From NCBI RefSeq assembly GCF_037893015.1, contig NC_133662.1, positions 270,871,944 to 270,935,943 on the forward strand: a stretch of 64,000 nt of DNA, read 5' to 3'. The notes beneath the pieces were generated by a model that searched no databases, was not told the origin of the DNA, and was given only the letters and a program-made list of their open reading frames with translations. The position numbers and the translations under genes were made by a program. This document shows, one piece after another, positions 1-10,334 of this stretch. The first letter of the stretch is position 1, and each line of letters starts with the position of its first letter. This DNA comes from Macrotis lagotis (Eukaryota > Chordata > Mammalia > Peramelemorphia > Peramelidae).

Positions 1-240
1 GGTCATTGGAGGCCCTTCCCAGACGCAGTCCGAGTCATCTTTCCAGGCCTTCTCATTGTTCCCTGGATGGATCGTTCATCAGCCACTGCCAGGCTTCTGC
101 TCACGTTCCCTAAGAGAAGCCAGCTCAGAGATCACTTCCTTTGTGAGACCTTTCTTCATCCCAATTGTTAGAGCTTCCTCTCAGCCTAAAATAAATGACT
201 TTGCCTTCATTTTGTTTCTTCCTATATATCTGTACAGGTA
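1..240. other. Intergenic sequence, no recognised feature
   Basis: I see no coding pattern, known repeat or splice structure that I can support here. The open frame running through it continues into the simple repeat that follows and is not gene-like. Confidence 0.5.
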
Positions 241-318
241 CTGGAGGGATGGAGAGATGAATGGAGGGATGAGGGAGGGAGGGATGGATGGAGGGAGGGA
301 GGGATGGATGTCCATGGA
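241..318. repeat. GGAT/GGGA simple repeat
   Basis: An impure tandem array of GGAT and GGGA tetramers about 80 bp long. The peptide it encodes is low complexity and is not a gene. Confidence 0.9.
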
Positions 319-403
319 TATCTATTTATTCACCCCAGACACAGGGAGTTCCAAAAACCTTGCTGCAATTTTAATTTTTAGTTCTATTTAATAGGCTGTT
401 TTC

Positions 404-462
404 TTGTAGATAGATAGATACACATAGATATATATTTGTGTTCAAACACACACACACACACA
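404..462. repeat. GATA and CA microsatellites
   Basis: A short (GATA)n run is followed within 40 bp by a (CA)n run of about nine units. Confidence 0.85.
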
Positions 463-632
463 ACCTTGGTGTCAGAAAGACTTGAGTTCAAATCCCACCC
501 CACAAGTCACTTGACCTCTGTCTACCTTAGTTTCCTCACCTGTAAAATAAGGCTAACAGTTATACCTACCTGACAAGGTAGAGATAATATGAAAGCTTAA
601 AGCCCTGTAGAAAGACAGTCACTGTGGTGTTT
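463..632 (+). mobile_element. MIR/CORE-SINE copy
   Basis: The order is a B-box-like stretch (gagttcaaatcc), the CORE segment (caagtcacttgacct), then the MIR tail (cctgtaaaataaggctaa). No target-site duplication is visible, which fits an old copy. Confidence 0.7.
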
Positions 633-959
633 GGAATGGATCCTGGACCACTCAGCAGGCAGGAAGGCCACACTGAGTTCATCAGGACCAGGTCTTGTGA
701 CTTCCTTTCCAATCCAGCTCTTCCTTTCCCTCTTTCACAGAACAATCTCTTGTAATAGAGATATTGTCCCAAGTTCAAACGGTGCTGCTGGTCAGTCTTA
801 TAAGATTTTCTTGTGGAAAGGAGGCCTGGACAGTGGTTCCAGTGGCTGGTGCTGGAAGTGGCTAGTGGTCCAAATCCCAGGAGCCCCAGGAATCACATGG
901 GTTTCCCTAGAGTTTTTATTGCCTATTTTTATTTCCTATGTTTTTGCATTTGGGGGTGG

Positions 960-960
<1 letters not shown>

Positions 961-1025
<65 letters not shown>

Positions 1026-1036
1026 ATATATATATA
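961..1036. repeat. (TA)n microsatellite
   Basis: A near-perfect TA array of about 38 units, with a few interruptions at its right end. It creates Ile/Tyr-repeat open frames that are artefacts. Confidence 0.95.
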
Positions 1037-1327
1037 TGGAGAAAGAGAGAGAGATCTAGCTATCTCTGCATCTCTGTATGATGCTTTTATATAGATATAG
1101 ATAGCTAGAATCACCTGTGCTTAACCTTTGTCATAAATATGTCACAGTGAGCCCCCCCCAGCCCAGGGAGGGGGCCCTGGGACCCTATTTCAGCTGGAAC
1201 AGGGTGAACTGAAGAGTGTATGAGTTATAAGAGGCAGGTGCAGATGCAAGAATAGAAGGAAGAATTGGCCCAGAGCTTGAGAGGGGAAAATAATTCTTTC
1301 TTCCTCCTCTGAGAAAATGCTCCTGGC

Positions 1328-1440
1328 CTGCTTCCTAGGCCATCCCCTAGCCTAGCTATATCTCTTCCTTCCCCAGCATGTTGCACTTGGTGACCAGCTT
1401 TCTTCCATCTAGTTCCTCTAAGTGACCACTTCTCTCAGTT
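1328..1440. repeat. Local duplicate, copy A
   Basis: This stretch shares long near-identical blocks with 2939-3025, including gcttcc-aggccatccccta and ccagcatgttgcacttgg. Copy A carries about 20 extra bases between the blocks. It is either a local duplication or two copies of one unnamed repeat. Confidence 0.6.
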
Positions 1441-1508
1441 CCAGATTCTTTGAAGCCTAAGAAAGCCTCAGCAGTAGCTAACATATAGACAGCTGGCCAG
1501 GGACAGTA

Positions 1509-1705
1509 GCTTCCCAACTATCATCTCATTTAGTTCCCACAACAATCCTGCAAAGAAGGCTTTATTATCCCCATTTTATTTTTACAGAGGAAGATATGAG
1601 GCAAGAGTAGGTTAAGTGACTTGCTCAGGGGCACACTGCTAGGAAGTGTCTGAGGCTGAGTTTAAACTCAGGGCTTGGTGGGCTGAACCTCTAAACTGCC
1701 TTAGG
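1509..1705 (-). mobile_element. MIR copy
   Basis: It shows the reversed MIR order: cacaacaatcctgcaaagaag, then ccccattttatttttacaga, then gttaagtgacttgctcag, then a decayed head. Confidence 0.75.
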
Positions 1706-1916
1706 AACTATAGTTATTCAGTCATGACCCCATTTAGGGGTTTCTTGGTAAAGCTGCTGGAGTGGCTTTGCTATTTCCTTCTATAACTCATTTTGCAGAC
1801 AGGAAAATGGAAGCAAACAGGGTTTGGTGACTTTACCAGGGTCACTAAGCTAGTAAGTGTCTGAGGCTGGATTTGAACTCCAGATGGTTAAACTTCCTGA
1901 CTTAAGACCTTCATTC
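1706..1916 (-). mobile_element. Long-tailed CORE-SINE (type 2)
   Basis: A reversed copy of the SINE type whose tail reads, on its own strand, as a gagctggagaaggaaatggc-like segment followed by a ggggtcatgaagagtc-like segment. The CORE and the degenerate head follow. Confidence 0.75.
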
Positions 1917-1992
1917 TTTTTTTTATTTTATTTAAGGCGATGGGGTTAAGTGACTTGCCCAAGGGTTGTCCTTTGCTCTATTCACTGTGCCT
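1917..1992 (-). mobile_element. CORE-SINE fragment
   Basis: A short decayed reversed fragment: a T-rich tail, then ggggttaagtgacttgccca, then a remnant of the head (ctattcactgtgcc). Confidence 0.6.
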
Positions 1993-2640
1993 TAGAAGAA
2001 GAAAAAAAATAGATTTTTGAAAGTCAGACAAGCATGGAAAAGCTAACTCTTCTGGGTCTCCCTGATTTCTGACTTGTCTCCTAGTGATTTTTGGAGAATT
2101 TCCCCTGAGGTGAAATGAAAATCTCTGTCCCCATCTGAGTGGAGCCCAATAAAGGCCACATTGGCAGAGCTGGGCAGAGCTGGGTGGGTAAAGGGGATTG
2201 CCAGAGAACCCTCTTCAGGTAATACCTGAGGCCCCCCCATGTCCATCCAGCCCCAGGGCTCCCATAATCTCCTATGGTTACAGGGTCCAAATGAATCTGA
2301 GATTTAGGGGAGTGTCTTTGGGACAGGTTCCCAATTTCTGAGTGTTGCTGCCCCTGAGGGCAGAGTACAGACTTATCTGGCCACTCCTCATTTATTTCAG
2401 AGGGCCTAGTCACGCAAAGATTCTACTAGTCACACAGCTTCTCATTGGCCAAGGAAACCACCTCCATGAGTTAAGGTTAAGGGGAGGGAGGGTTTTGGGG
2501 GCAGCCAGGACACAGCTGCTTAGCCAATTGGGCTTCCAATCTAGATGGGGGGCGAGGCAGACCTGGATTCTATCCATCCCGGGGGGAAGACTGGCTCTAT
2601 AAGATTAAGACTGGAGCTAAAGACACCCCTAAGGCCACCC
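1993..2640. other. Intergenic, no recognised feature
   Basis: About 650 bp with overlapping short open frames on both strands. None has a domain, signal peptide or plausible splice context. I see nothing I can name. Confidence 0.5.
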
Positions 2641-2845
2641 CCTCATTTTACAGACCAGGCTCAGAGAGGGACAGAGATGTAGATGTAAAACTGTGTTCCA
2701 GGCGGATGGAGAGCTAAAGGGCTTTGCAAGTCAGCTCTACCAAGTCTACCACTTTACAGATGGAGACTTTGAGGCCTAGAAAAAGGAAAAAGTTTGTCCA
2801 AAGTCATCCTGGCAGGTACTGGGATTCAGACCTACCCAGGGACCA
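2640..2845 (-). mobile_element. MIR copy
   Basis: Two reversed MIR-like pieces, each with a ttttacagac/ttacagatgg core motif and the following gag-rich segment. The second ends in a decayed tgggattcagacctaccc. Confidence 0.55.
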
Positions 2846-2938
2846 GCTCCCGGCCATGACCTCTGAATTTCCAGTATCATTGTTTCTCCATCTCCCTGTT
2901 CCCTGCTTCCCCTTTTTTCTCCAGACTTTCCACCCCCA

Positions 2939-3025
2939 CCTGCTTCCCAGGCCATCCCCTATCCCAGCATGTTGCACTTGGAAAGCCAGCTCTCTTCCCT
3001 CTAGAATGACCTCTTCTCTCAATCC
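2939..3025. repeat. Local duplicate, copy B
   Basis: Partner of 1328-1440. Shared blocks include the cccagcatgttgcacttgg segment and a decayed gaccncttctctca end. It is about 1.6 kb from copy A in the same orientation. Confidence 0.6.
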
Positions 3026-3323
3026 TTGGTCCCTCACTCCCACCATTCAATTCCTTCGGCTTACATCAGGATGGGGGCAGGGTCAAAGGAGAAAAGGGTG
3101 TGATTTGTATATTGAGGGGGATGGTGCACTGGCAGAAATGGCAGAATTGGCATCCTATCAGATGGGAGGGTCAGTTAGAGAAAGTTAGGCATCTGATGTT
3201 GATATTCAGGTTTTGAGCCTGCATGACTGGGGGGATGATGAGGCTCTGCACAGAATTACAGCTGGATAACTTGATTAGAGAATCACCAGCACAGAGGTAA
3301 TCATTGAAACCACAGGCTTTTCA

Positions 3324-3471
3324 GGGGCAGCTAGGTGGAGCAGTGGATAGAGCACCGGCCCCGGAGTCAGGAGGACCTGGGTTCAAATCCAGCCTCAGAC
3401 ACTTAATAATTACCTAGCTGTGTGGCCTTGGGCAAGCCACTTAACCCCACTGCCTTGAAAAAAAAAAAAAA
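3324..3471 (+). mobile_element. tRNA-derived CORE-SINE (type 1)
   Basis: A full-length copy with an A box around tggagcagtgg, a B box at gggttcaaatcc, the CORE and a poly(A) tail. An 18 bp target-site duplication with one mismatch flanks it (3306-3323 and 3472-3489). Confidence 0.93.
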
Positions 3472-3506
3472 GAAACCACAGGATTTTCAAATGTAATAGT
3501 TTAGAG

Positions 3507-3636
3507 CAGGGCTGTCCAGCATGTAGCTGCCTATGGGTTTACTAAATAGGTTAGAAAACAAAGTCTAACTACCAGGGCTCTCCTTTATGTCTATTGAAAC
3601 AATAAAAACTTTTAAAAGTAACATTGGACAGCCCTA
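3507..3636. mobile_element. hAT-like miniature DNA transposon
   Basis: A 130 bp segment bounded by an 11 bp inverted repeat (agggctgtcca at the left, tggacagccct at the right). These ends resemble those of mammalian non-autonomous hAT elements. A clear 8 bp target duplication is not visible and there is no open frame. Confidence 0.5.
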
Positions 3637-3830
3637 AAAAAGGAAGCAGAAAAAAGAGCAGAGGGTCCAAGATAGAGCCTTGGGGGGACATCCATGGATG
3701 TCCTTTGGAGGAAGATCCCACAAACGAGACAGAGGAGAGGTCCGAGAGGAAGGAGGAGACTCATGGGAGAAAGGGGCTTCAAGCCTTCATCCATGAGAGG
3801 ACTCTAATAAAAAGAGTAGCGCAGTTGTAT

Positions 3831-4131
3831 ATATATTGAAAGGTTAAGAAAAAGACAACAACGCAGAGTGGTGATGCTAAGTCTGCTTAGCTACCCATAG
3901 GATCAAAACTGACAAACCCAAGTGCCTTGGGGCAAGAGGGAAGGAGGGCCTCTGTGGGACCCAACTCCAAGGGCAGGAGGGCAATGATGCCCTAACCAGG
4001 GATTAAGGTGGGAAAGGATGAAGACATAATAAATATAGTGGCACTTAACCTTGACAAAAGCTGTAGTGTGCTTAAAGAAGCGGGCTTCAGAAAGAATACA
4101 CCTTGGGAGTTCTTGGAAAGTAGAGGGTTTT
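3831..4131. other. Intergenic, no recognised feature
   Basis: About 300 bp of moderately A/G-rich sequence in which I recognise neither a gene nor a repeat. Confidence 0.45.
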
Positions 4132-4283
4132 AGGGGCAGCTAGATGGCACAGTGGATAGAGCACCGGCCCTGGAGTCAGGAGTACCTGAGTTCAAATGTG
4201 ACCTCAGACACTTAATTACCTAGCTGTGTGGCCTTGGGCAAGTCACTTAACCCCATTGCCTTGCCAAAAAAAAAAACTAAAAA
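4132..4283 (+). mobile_element. tRNA-derived CORE-SINE (type 1)
   Basis: The A box (tggcacagtgg), B box (gagttcaaat) and CORE are intact. A 15 bp target duplication flanks it (4117-4131 and 4284-4298). Confidence 0.92.
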
Positions 4284-4434
4284 AAAGTAGAGGGTTTTTC
4301 TGTTTTCTGGATATTATTAGCAGATGAAATCATATATAAGCAAAATTTGTGCTAAGCTCAAATCCTTCCCTACAGTATATATATATATTGGACTGGAATA
4401 AGCTCCCAATTTTCAAGAATATATTGGCAGAACT

Positions 4435-4615
4435 GACTGTCCTGTACAATCAGGGGACACTAGCCTCCTTTCTGTTTATTGCCTCCATAGGATGGTCCAT
4501 CTACTACTGATCCTGCCTGTTGTCTTCCCCTTTCAGACTGGGATTGTAGGCTGGGATTTTCTTTTGTTTTTCTTTGTATCTTTAGGATTTAGCATGGCGC
4601 CTCAAATGTGATCTG
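4435..4615 (+). mobile_element. L2 3' end fragment
   Basis: It resembles the L2 3' UTR: a tgtatctttaggatttagca segment corresponds to the usual 'tgtatccccagcacctagca' stretch. The copy is old and degraded. Confidence 0.45.
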
Positions 4616-4679
4616 CTCTTCACGAACAGGTCGTGACTTGATGGGACAATGCCTTCAGAAAAATATCATGATCCATTGC

Positions 4680-4830
4680 TGGGTGCAGAAGCTCTTCCTC
4701 TGATCCCTACTAGTTGTGCGACCTGGGTGAGGGGCCTCCCCTTTCCTGGACTCTGTTTTATCATCTAGGAACAAGGAGACTGAACTGGGAGCCCTCTCAG
4801 GTCCCTTCCAAGTCTGTCTATGAGCCCGTG
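4680..4830 (+). mobile_element. MIR copy
   Basis: The head (actagttgtgcgacctgggt) is followed by the tail (ctctgttttatcatctagga) and a ccttccaagtctgtctatga end, all in MIR order. Confidence 0.5.
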
Positions 4831-5147
4831 CTTGGATGACCATGATTCCTGCCTTCATCCTCCCTTTTCTTCCCTTCCTCCTACTCTCCTCCTCTTTCCT
4901 TTCCAGACCTCCCCTACCATGCTCTCCTCCCTTCCCTTTCGGGGCCCTGGATCATATTTTCCATTTAACAATATTCATCATTGATATTTAGATAATACAG
5001 TATTCATAGAGTTCCTACCGATGTGGACAATTGTCTATGAGGCTCAGGAATGTCAGCACACACTGACCCAACTTTTGTCTAGCTCCTGTGGACATTGTCC
5101 AGGGGCCAAGGACAATACTTAGTGCATAGAAAAGGTTGAAGAAGTGG

Positions 5148-5530
5148 TTTTCCTTCTGACCTGCCTTCATTCCTTCCCTTCCTCCCTCCCTCCTCCCTTC
5201 CCTTCTCTCTCTTTTTTCTTTCTTTCCTCCTTCCCTTTCTCCCTTCTTTCTTCCTTTCTTCCCTTCTTTCCTCCCTCCCTCCTTCCCAACTTCTCTCCCT
5301 CCTCCCCTCATTTCTTTCCTCTCTCTCCCTTCCTTCATCCTTCCCTTCTTTCCATCCATCCTTCCCTCCTTCCTTCCTTCCTTCCTTCTTCCCTCCCTCC
5401 CTACTTCCCAACTTTCTTCCCTTTCCTTCCTGCCTTTCTTTCCTCCCTCCCTTCCTCATTTCCAACTTTCCTCCACCCTTCCCTCACTTCCTCATTTCTT
5501 CCCTCTCTCTCTCCCTCCCTTCATTCCTCA
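5148..5530. repeat. Long polypyrimidine tract (CCTT/CTTC)n
   Basis: About 380 bp that is almost purely C and T on the + strand, with tetranucleotide periodicity (cttc, cctt, ttcc). Open frames on both strands (Ser/Pro/Phe-rich on +, Lys/Glu/Arg/Gly-rich on -) follow from the composition. Such tracts can adopt triplex structures. Confidence 0.95.
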
Positions 5531-5539
5531 TAGCAACCT

Positions 5540-5665
5540 ATTGAAGTAATGTTTGTCTCACTCACAACAAGGACACTGAAACTGAAAAGTAAAGTGACTT
5601 CCCCAGGACAGATGGACATCTAGGAACTGGCTGGGATAGGATTGGAACACAATTCTTCCTGGAGC
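5540..5665 (-). mobile_element. MIR fragment
   Basis: A reversed MIR core (gacactgaaactgaaaag, then gtgacttccccagga) followed by a degraded head (gataggattggaacaca). Confidence 0.5.
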
Positions 5666-5825
5666 CAAGGAAATTATTCCTTCAACAGGATCCCGCCAGA
5701 TTCATGAAGGTGACTCTCACATTGGCACGTCCTGATGTGACCGCTCCCTAATGAATTATAGCAGGGATGTCCGTTGCCAGCTGATTATATCCACCTATGT
5801 GATCCGCTCAGCCTTTCCAACTTAG

Positions 5826-5974
5826 CTGTTTTGTTTGTTTGTGAGACAATGGGGTTAAGTGACTTGTCCAAGGTCACAGTTAGTAAGGATCAAGTATCTG
5901 AGGCTAGATTTGAACACAAGTCCTCTTGCCTCCAGGATCAAAATTCTATCCACTGTACCACCTATCTGCCCCCT
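5826..5974 (-). mobile_element. tRNA-derived CORE-SINE
   Basis: A reversed copy. It runs from gacaatggggttaagtgact through the B-box complement (gatttgaacacaag) to the head complement ending in cacctatctgcccc. Confidence 0.85.
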
Positions 5975-6109
5975 CAGATGCTTTCCAACTTCTAGAATGG
6001 GTGTCTTCTTCTTTTGTGAAGAACCTGCCCTCTCCTTTACTCCCTTTTCTATCCTCACTGGGGTATTATTGCTTCAAAGACCCTAAGTGATTTTTCATTC
6101 TTCCCATCC

Positions 6110-6540
6110 CCTTATTCTCTACATTCATTCAATTGTCAAACCTTGTTGGTTCACCTCCATATTATCTCCTCCATCTTCCCTTTTCTCTTTCCCAACCACC
6201 AGTCTAGTTCCATCTTTCACACAGAAGTCAAAGGGACAGCCTTAAAACCTGAGTCTTCTCAAGTCTCCATCTCAAAAAGCCACACTGGCTTCCAATGGCC
6301 TCTAGCTCCTCTGTTTGACCTTGCTGGCTCCAAGTCACCTTTTCCGTCTTCTTCCCTCACTCCTTGGTCCAGTCACATTGGCCTCGATCAGCTCTTTCCA
6401 CATCACATTTTCTCTCCTGTTCCCACACTGTTCTCCATGTTTCTCTCCACACTTTCCCAACCATGGGATCCCTAGTCCCCTCAAGGTTCAGCTCAAACAC
6501 ACCTCCTACAAAGCCATTCCACCACCACCACCACCCCAAG
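6110..6540 (+). mobile_element. L2 LINE 3' region
   Basis: A degraded sense L2: pyrimidine-rich ORF C-terminal sequence, then the aaggttcagctcaaacacac segment that matches the conserved 'aggtctcagctcaaatgtcac' of L2. Confidence 0.5.
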
Positions 6541-6767
6541 GTTAGTTAATTCCTTTCTCCCACTAAACATTGACCTTGTATAAAAGGGATGCTCTGCATC
6601 CCTACCACAATCACTATAGAGGAGCTGGTCTTCTGGATTGAATCTGCCCCCTATGCCACTTAAAGTAGCTATGAGAACAATTGAAACAATCAATTAATCC
6701 AAGGCATTTCAATTAGGTCCAGAAAAAATCCTTGATCAGAGTAAAAAGGGCAGAGTTAAGGGATATT

Positions 6768-7062
6768 TTTGTCTTTCATTCATGAAGAAGACCATGACTC
6801 AAGAGGAAGTGATGTCATGACAAGCACATGAATTGAATTTGAGTAGGGGGTGAGGTGTACTAAGTCACCAGCCTCATTTTCTCCTCTGGAGTCATCTGGG
6901 TTCTGTGGTCAGATGTGGGCCAGGATGACTGGAAATGGCCTTGGATTTTAGGCAATCATGGTTAGATAACTTGCCCCAGATAGCTAGTAAGTGTCTGAGG
7001 CTGGATTCAGATTCCTGTCCTTCTGACTCCAAGGTCAATGCTCTATCCGTTGGCTGGAGAAT
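6768..7062 (-). mobile_element. RTE-tailed CORE-SINE (Mar1-like)
   Basis: A reversed composite. A tgtctttcattcatgaagaag end (tail) and a unique middle of about 170 bp are followed by a reversed CORE and tRNA-like head. The same arrangement recurs at 22005-22226 and 52430-52744, so it is a real family and not a chance junction. Confidence 0.75.
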
Positions 7063-7254
7063 TTAAGTGGAGCTGCATTCCTGCACACTATCCAACTCTA
7101 TTATCTTATTCAAGACCTAGATCTGTCATCTATCAAGCCCAGGATACATTACCATCTTTCTCAAGGGTGTTCATCTTTGGCTCAGCCTTCCTCTTCCCAT
7201 GAGACCGTGCCCTCTTACAGTTATTAATCTGGAGCCAGAAGACCCCTTGCCATG

Positions 7255-8505
7255 CCAATCCATTCCCTCCTTAATTCCAGTATTGTCATCGATTTCATGA
7301 TGGTGTGCTTGCCTGGGTTCTGGAGAGTGGACGATGCTCTCGAGATTTCCCAGTCCCTAATAGAATAAAACAAAGATGTGCCCTTGTTCCCATACTTTTT
7401 AGCATGATTTTTTTCAACTATGTCATCAAATGCCTTCACTGAAGATGAACACAGCCTCAAGGTCAGTTACCATACCAATGGAAAATTCTTTAACTTAAAA
7501 GGACTACAAGCCAAGACCAAAGAGGAGGGCATGTTGGTGCATGATCTTCCATTTGCAGATGATTGTGCCCTCAGGGCAGCCTCTGAAGCTGAGATGCAAT
7601 AAAGTCTGGATTGAGTCTCTCCTGCTTGCGCTCATTTTGGTCTAACAATGAACACCAAGAAAAGCCAGGTGCTCCAGCAGTCAGCACCACACCATTCACA
7701 TGTGGAACCATCAGTTACAGAAAATAGAGGAGATTTGAGGACTATGGACCAGTTCACTTCCCTTGGCAGTGTCCTTTCCAAGGAGGCACACATCGACAAT
7801 GAGGTTGACACACATATTACCAGAGCTGGCTCTGAAAGAAAATGTAGGAGACAAGAGGTATTAGAGTGACTACCTGACTAAAGGTCTACAGAGCCATTGT
7901 GCTGACCTCAGTCCACCAACGCCATGTCAGGAAACTGAATTGCTTCCATTTAAATTATCTTAGGAAGATTCTGAAGATCACCTGGCAGGAGAAGATCCCA
8001 GACACTGAGGTCCTTTCTCAAGCAAAAGTGCCAAGCATTCCGACATTATTGCAGAGAGGCAACTACAATGGGCTGGACATGTTGTTAGAATGCCAGACAT
8101 AGGCTTGCCAAAAAAACTATTTTACAGAGAACTCACCCAGGGCAAGCACTCACAAGAAACTCAGAAGAAGCCATACTGGGACATCCTGAAGGTTTCCTTG
8201 AAGAACTTTAATATTGATTGTACAACTGGCACAGGACTGCCCAGCATGGCATGCTCTCATAGTAAGGGTGCTGCACTCTATGAGAAAAGCAGAATGGAAG
8301 CAGTTCAAAGGAAATGTGATACCTTTAAGTTGAGAGTATCCACCTCAGGTGTTCATGTGGACTATTTGTGCCTGACCTGTGGTAGAGCATCCTGAGCTCG
8401 TATTGGTCTGATCAGCCAGGTGGATACACTGTCATTTGTCTCAAGCATAATGATGTCGTTTTTTTCTTCTTAGATAATGAAGGACAAGAACCAACCAATT
8501 CCAGG
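7255..8505 (+). mobile_element. RTE-clade LINE, 5'-truncated
   Basis: This is the 3' part of an RTE-type retrotransposon ORF2, with reverse-transcriptase distal half and C-terminal domain, broken by stops and frameshifts. Recognisable pieces are the YADD-equivalent at about 7550 (LPFADDCALRA), the NTKKSQVL block near 7650, FTSLGSVLSKEAHIDNEVD near 7757-7812, and LRKILKITWQEKIPDTEVL near 7960. It ends with the RTE tail containing aaggacaagaaccaaccaa. The EN domain and the proximal RT are missing, so the copy is a dead 5' truncation. The RTE assignment rests on remembered family motifs. Confidence 0.85.
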
Positions 8506-9124
8506 GATCTTCAAACCTTACCCCTACCTCAGTCACCACCTAGACCTTTTCATGCCCTCAATTCTTCTGTCTCTGAAACTGGGAATCTGAGATCCTCCCT
8601 CTCTGAGCTCAATCTCCTGCTTTTCCCCTGCTCCTAAATGCTTCCTTTACCCCAAAGCTGCTCTTCAGACATCCCTCCCACCTGCTCTAAGGTTTCTGGG
8701 CACTTTCTTTTCTGAAGGGGATATATCTAGGGGCTCAGGTCTTCATGGTGTCCCATTGTTGGAACAGCTTAGTATTGCCAACTGGCAATCTCAGCCTTGT
8801 GAGGGTCCCTTTCTTCTTGGGCTGCCATTTCTATTCATTGCCTATATTCTTCCCTAGGCATTGATCTGTACTCAAAAGTTCCAAATGTATCATCTGGGGC
8901 CAGAACATCCATATGCTACCCCTCCCTTACATTCCCATGCACTGACTCATCTTTTCTTCCTCTGCTTCCCCACACTTTCATTGTCTTCTTTCTAAGAAAC
9001 ATTCTGAGTAGCTGCCAAACACCAGGGCTGGCTCCAGCCCCACTTGCTCCACTAATTACCTGGGAGAAAACCAAGTACTCATAGTCCAGGGGATATGCAG
9101 CTGGCAGCAGTCATTTCCAAGACC
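8506..9124. other. Intergenic, no recognised feature
   Basis: About 620 bp of C/T-rich non-coding sequence. No open frame over 60 codons and no repeat that I can name. Confidence 0.45.
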
Positions 9125-9260
9125 ATGATCTTCCTCTTCACAGTGACAGTCCTGGCTTTGGCAGGACATGAGTGACCTTGAGCAAGTCACTCTCCTTGGG
9201 CCTAATTTTCTTCACCCATAAAAATAAAAGGAGAGGAAAGGAGAACCTTCCATTCAATCC
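9125..9260 (+). mobile_element. MIR copy
   Basis: It shows the MIR CORE gagtgaccttgagcaagtca followed by a cctaattttcttcacccata tail. Confidence 0.6.
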
Positions 9261-9597
9261 CTTTTTGTGCTAGATGGGCTGTTCTATCACCTATGGGAAG
9301 GCCTTGCTGCAGGCAGCATCCTTCTCCATCTTTGAGTCTGTTGTCCAGTTACTGGGCCCACCTGTTCACCCTGGACAGTATTATCATATTTTCAGTCTAT
9401 CTCCTACTTTTGAGACATTGATTCTTTCAGTTTTTGTGTGATTATAAATAAACGAGCTATAAAGATGCCTGTGCAAATGGTCTATTGGCTTTTGTTTCTG
9501 TTTGCTTAATTGGCTTTGATAAATTCTTATTGCCTAGAGTCCATAACCATTAGGACCTGTATGGGATAAAAATCCACTTTAAAAAATATATAGACTC
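9261..9597. other. Intergenic, no recognised feature
   Basis: AT-rich non-coding DNA. A short stretch near 9440-9480 (taaataaacgagctataaag) recalls the antisense L1 3' region, but it is too short to call. Confidence 0.4.
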
Positions 9598-10330
9598 CTC
9601 TGAGCAAAAAGGAAAGTTTATTTTGGCTTTTCTCGAGAAAAGGGCACACTCCAAGTCTCACAAAGGTAGTAAAGATCAAGGAGCTGCCCCAAGGTGACAG
9701 TCAAGCAAGATTATATGGCCTAGCACATTCCCCCCCCCCCCCCTTAGCCCCCTCTCTTCCAACCTAATTGGTTAAGGTTTTCAGAGTCACAATCTTTACA
9801 TGAAAAATCTACCCAGAAACAAAGAGAAAAATAAAATGTTTTCATTAAATATTATCTCACCATCTAGATGGTGAGGGTATCAGGAGATTTCTAATGACCT
9901 TCTGTTGTCTCTCTAAATGAATTACTGTCTGAGTATACAAGGCCTTCTAAAGGAACTCTACTATCTTCTTAGTTCAGTACTTACCAAACAAGAGAAGGGA
10001 GGCCACTATTCTCACAGTCCATTATCAAACAGGTGGCTAAGACTGCAAGGTCTCTTCTCTGGAAGTATTCCACTATTTCCCTCCCTAATAGAATCAATGC
10101 AAGGACTTTCTGGAAAGAGACCACTGTTTCCCTCCCTAGCAGAATCGGGAGGGTATCTGACTGAGAATGCAAGGCCTCTCTCCCTCTCCTAAGAATAGTC
10201 TAAGAGTAATAGTCTGTCTTTGTTTTAATGATTTTTTAAACCTGAGAGGACTTCACTAGGAATGTTAACTCTTAAGAGGGAATATTCCACTCAGACCCAC
10301 TGAAAAAACTGAAATGAGGGAGGTTTTATT
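9598..10330 (-). mobile_element. Possible LTR-like fossil
   Basis: A block of about 730 bp that ends where antisense L1 sequence begins. It contains a C homopolymer (9729-9743) and an internal imperfect tandem array with tgcaagg repeating at 10044, 10098 and 10168. The layout recalls a solitary retroviral LTR in antisense. I could not define exact ends or a target duplication, and the family is unknown. It is old and broken. Confidence 0.25.
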
Positions 10331-10334
10331 TGAA

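Larger units (their letters stand above)
3186..3830 (-). mobile_element. L2 LINE fragment (interrupted)
   Basis: Antisense L2 reverse-transcriptase sequence. The part at 3655-3780 has the reversed RT-finger signature, with gggtccaagatagagccttg standing for the PQGSVLGPLLF-coding region. A SINE (3324-3471) and a small hAT-like element (3507-3636) interrupt it. Confidence 0.55.

Noticed and set aside
2724-3188. A 154-codon open frame
   Set aside because: It crosses a MIR copy and a duplicated non-coding block, and a different frame on the other strand is also open.
5015-5533. Overlapping open frames of 114-129 codons on both strands
   Set aside because: They are low-complexity translations of the pyrimidine tract, with no start context, domain or splice logic.
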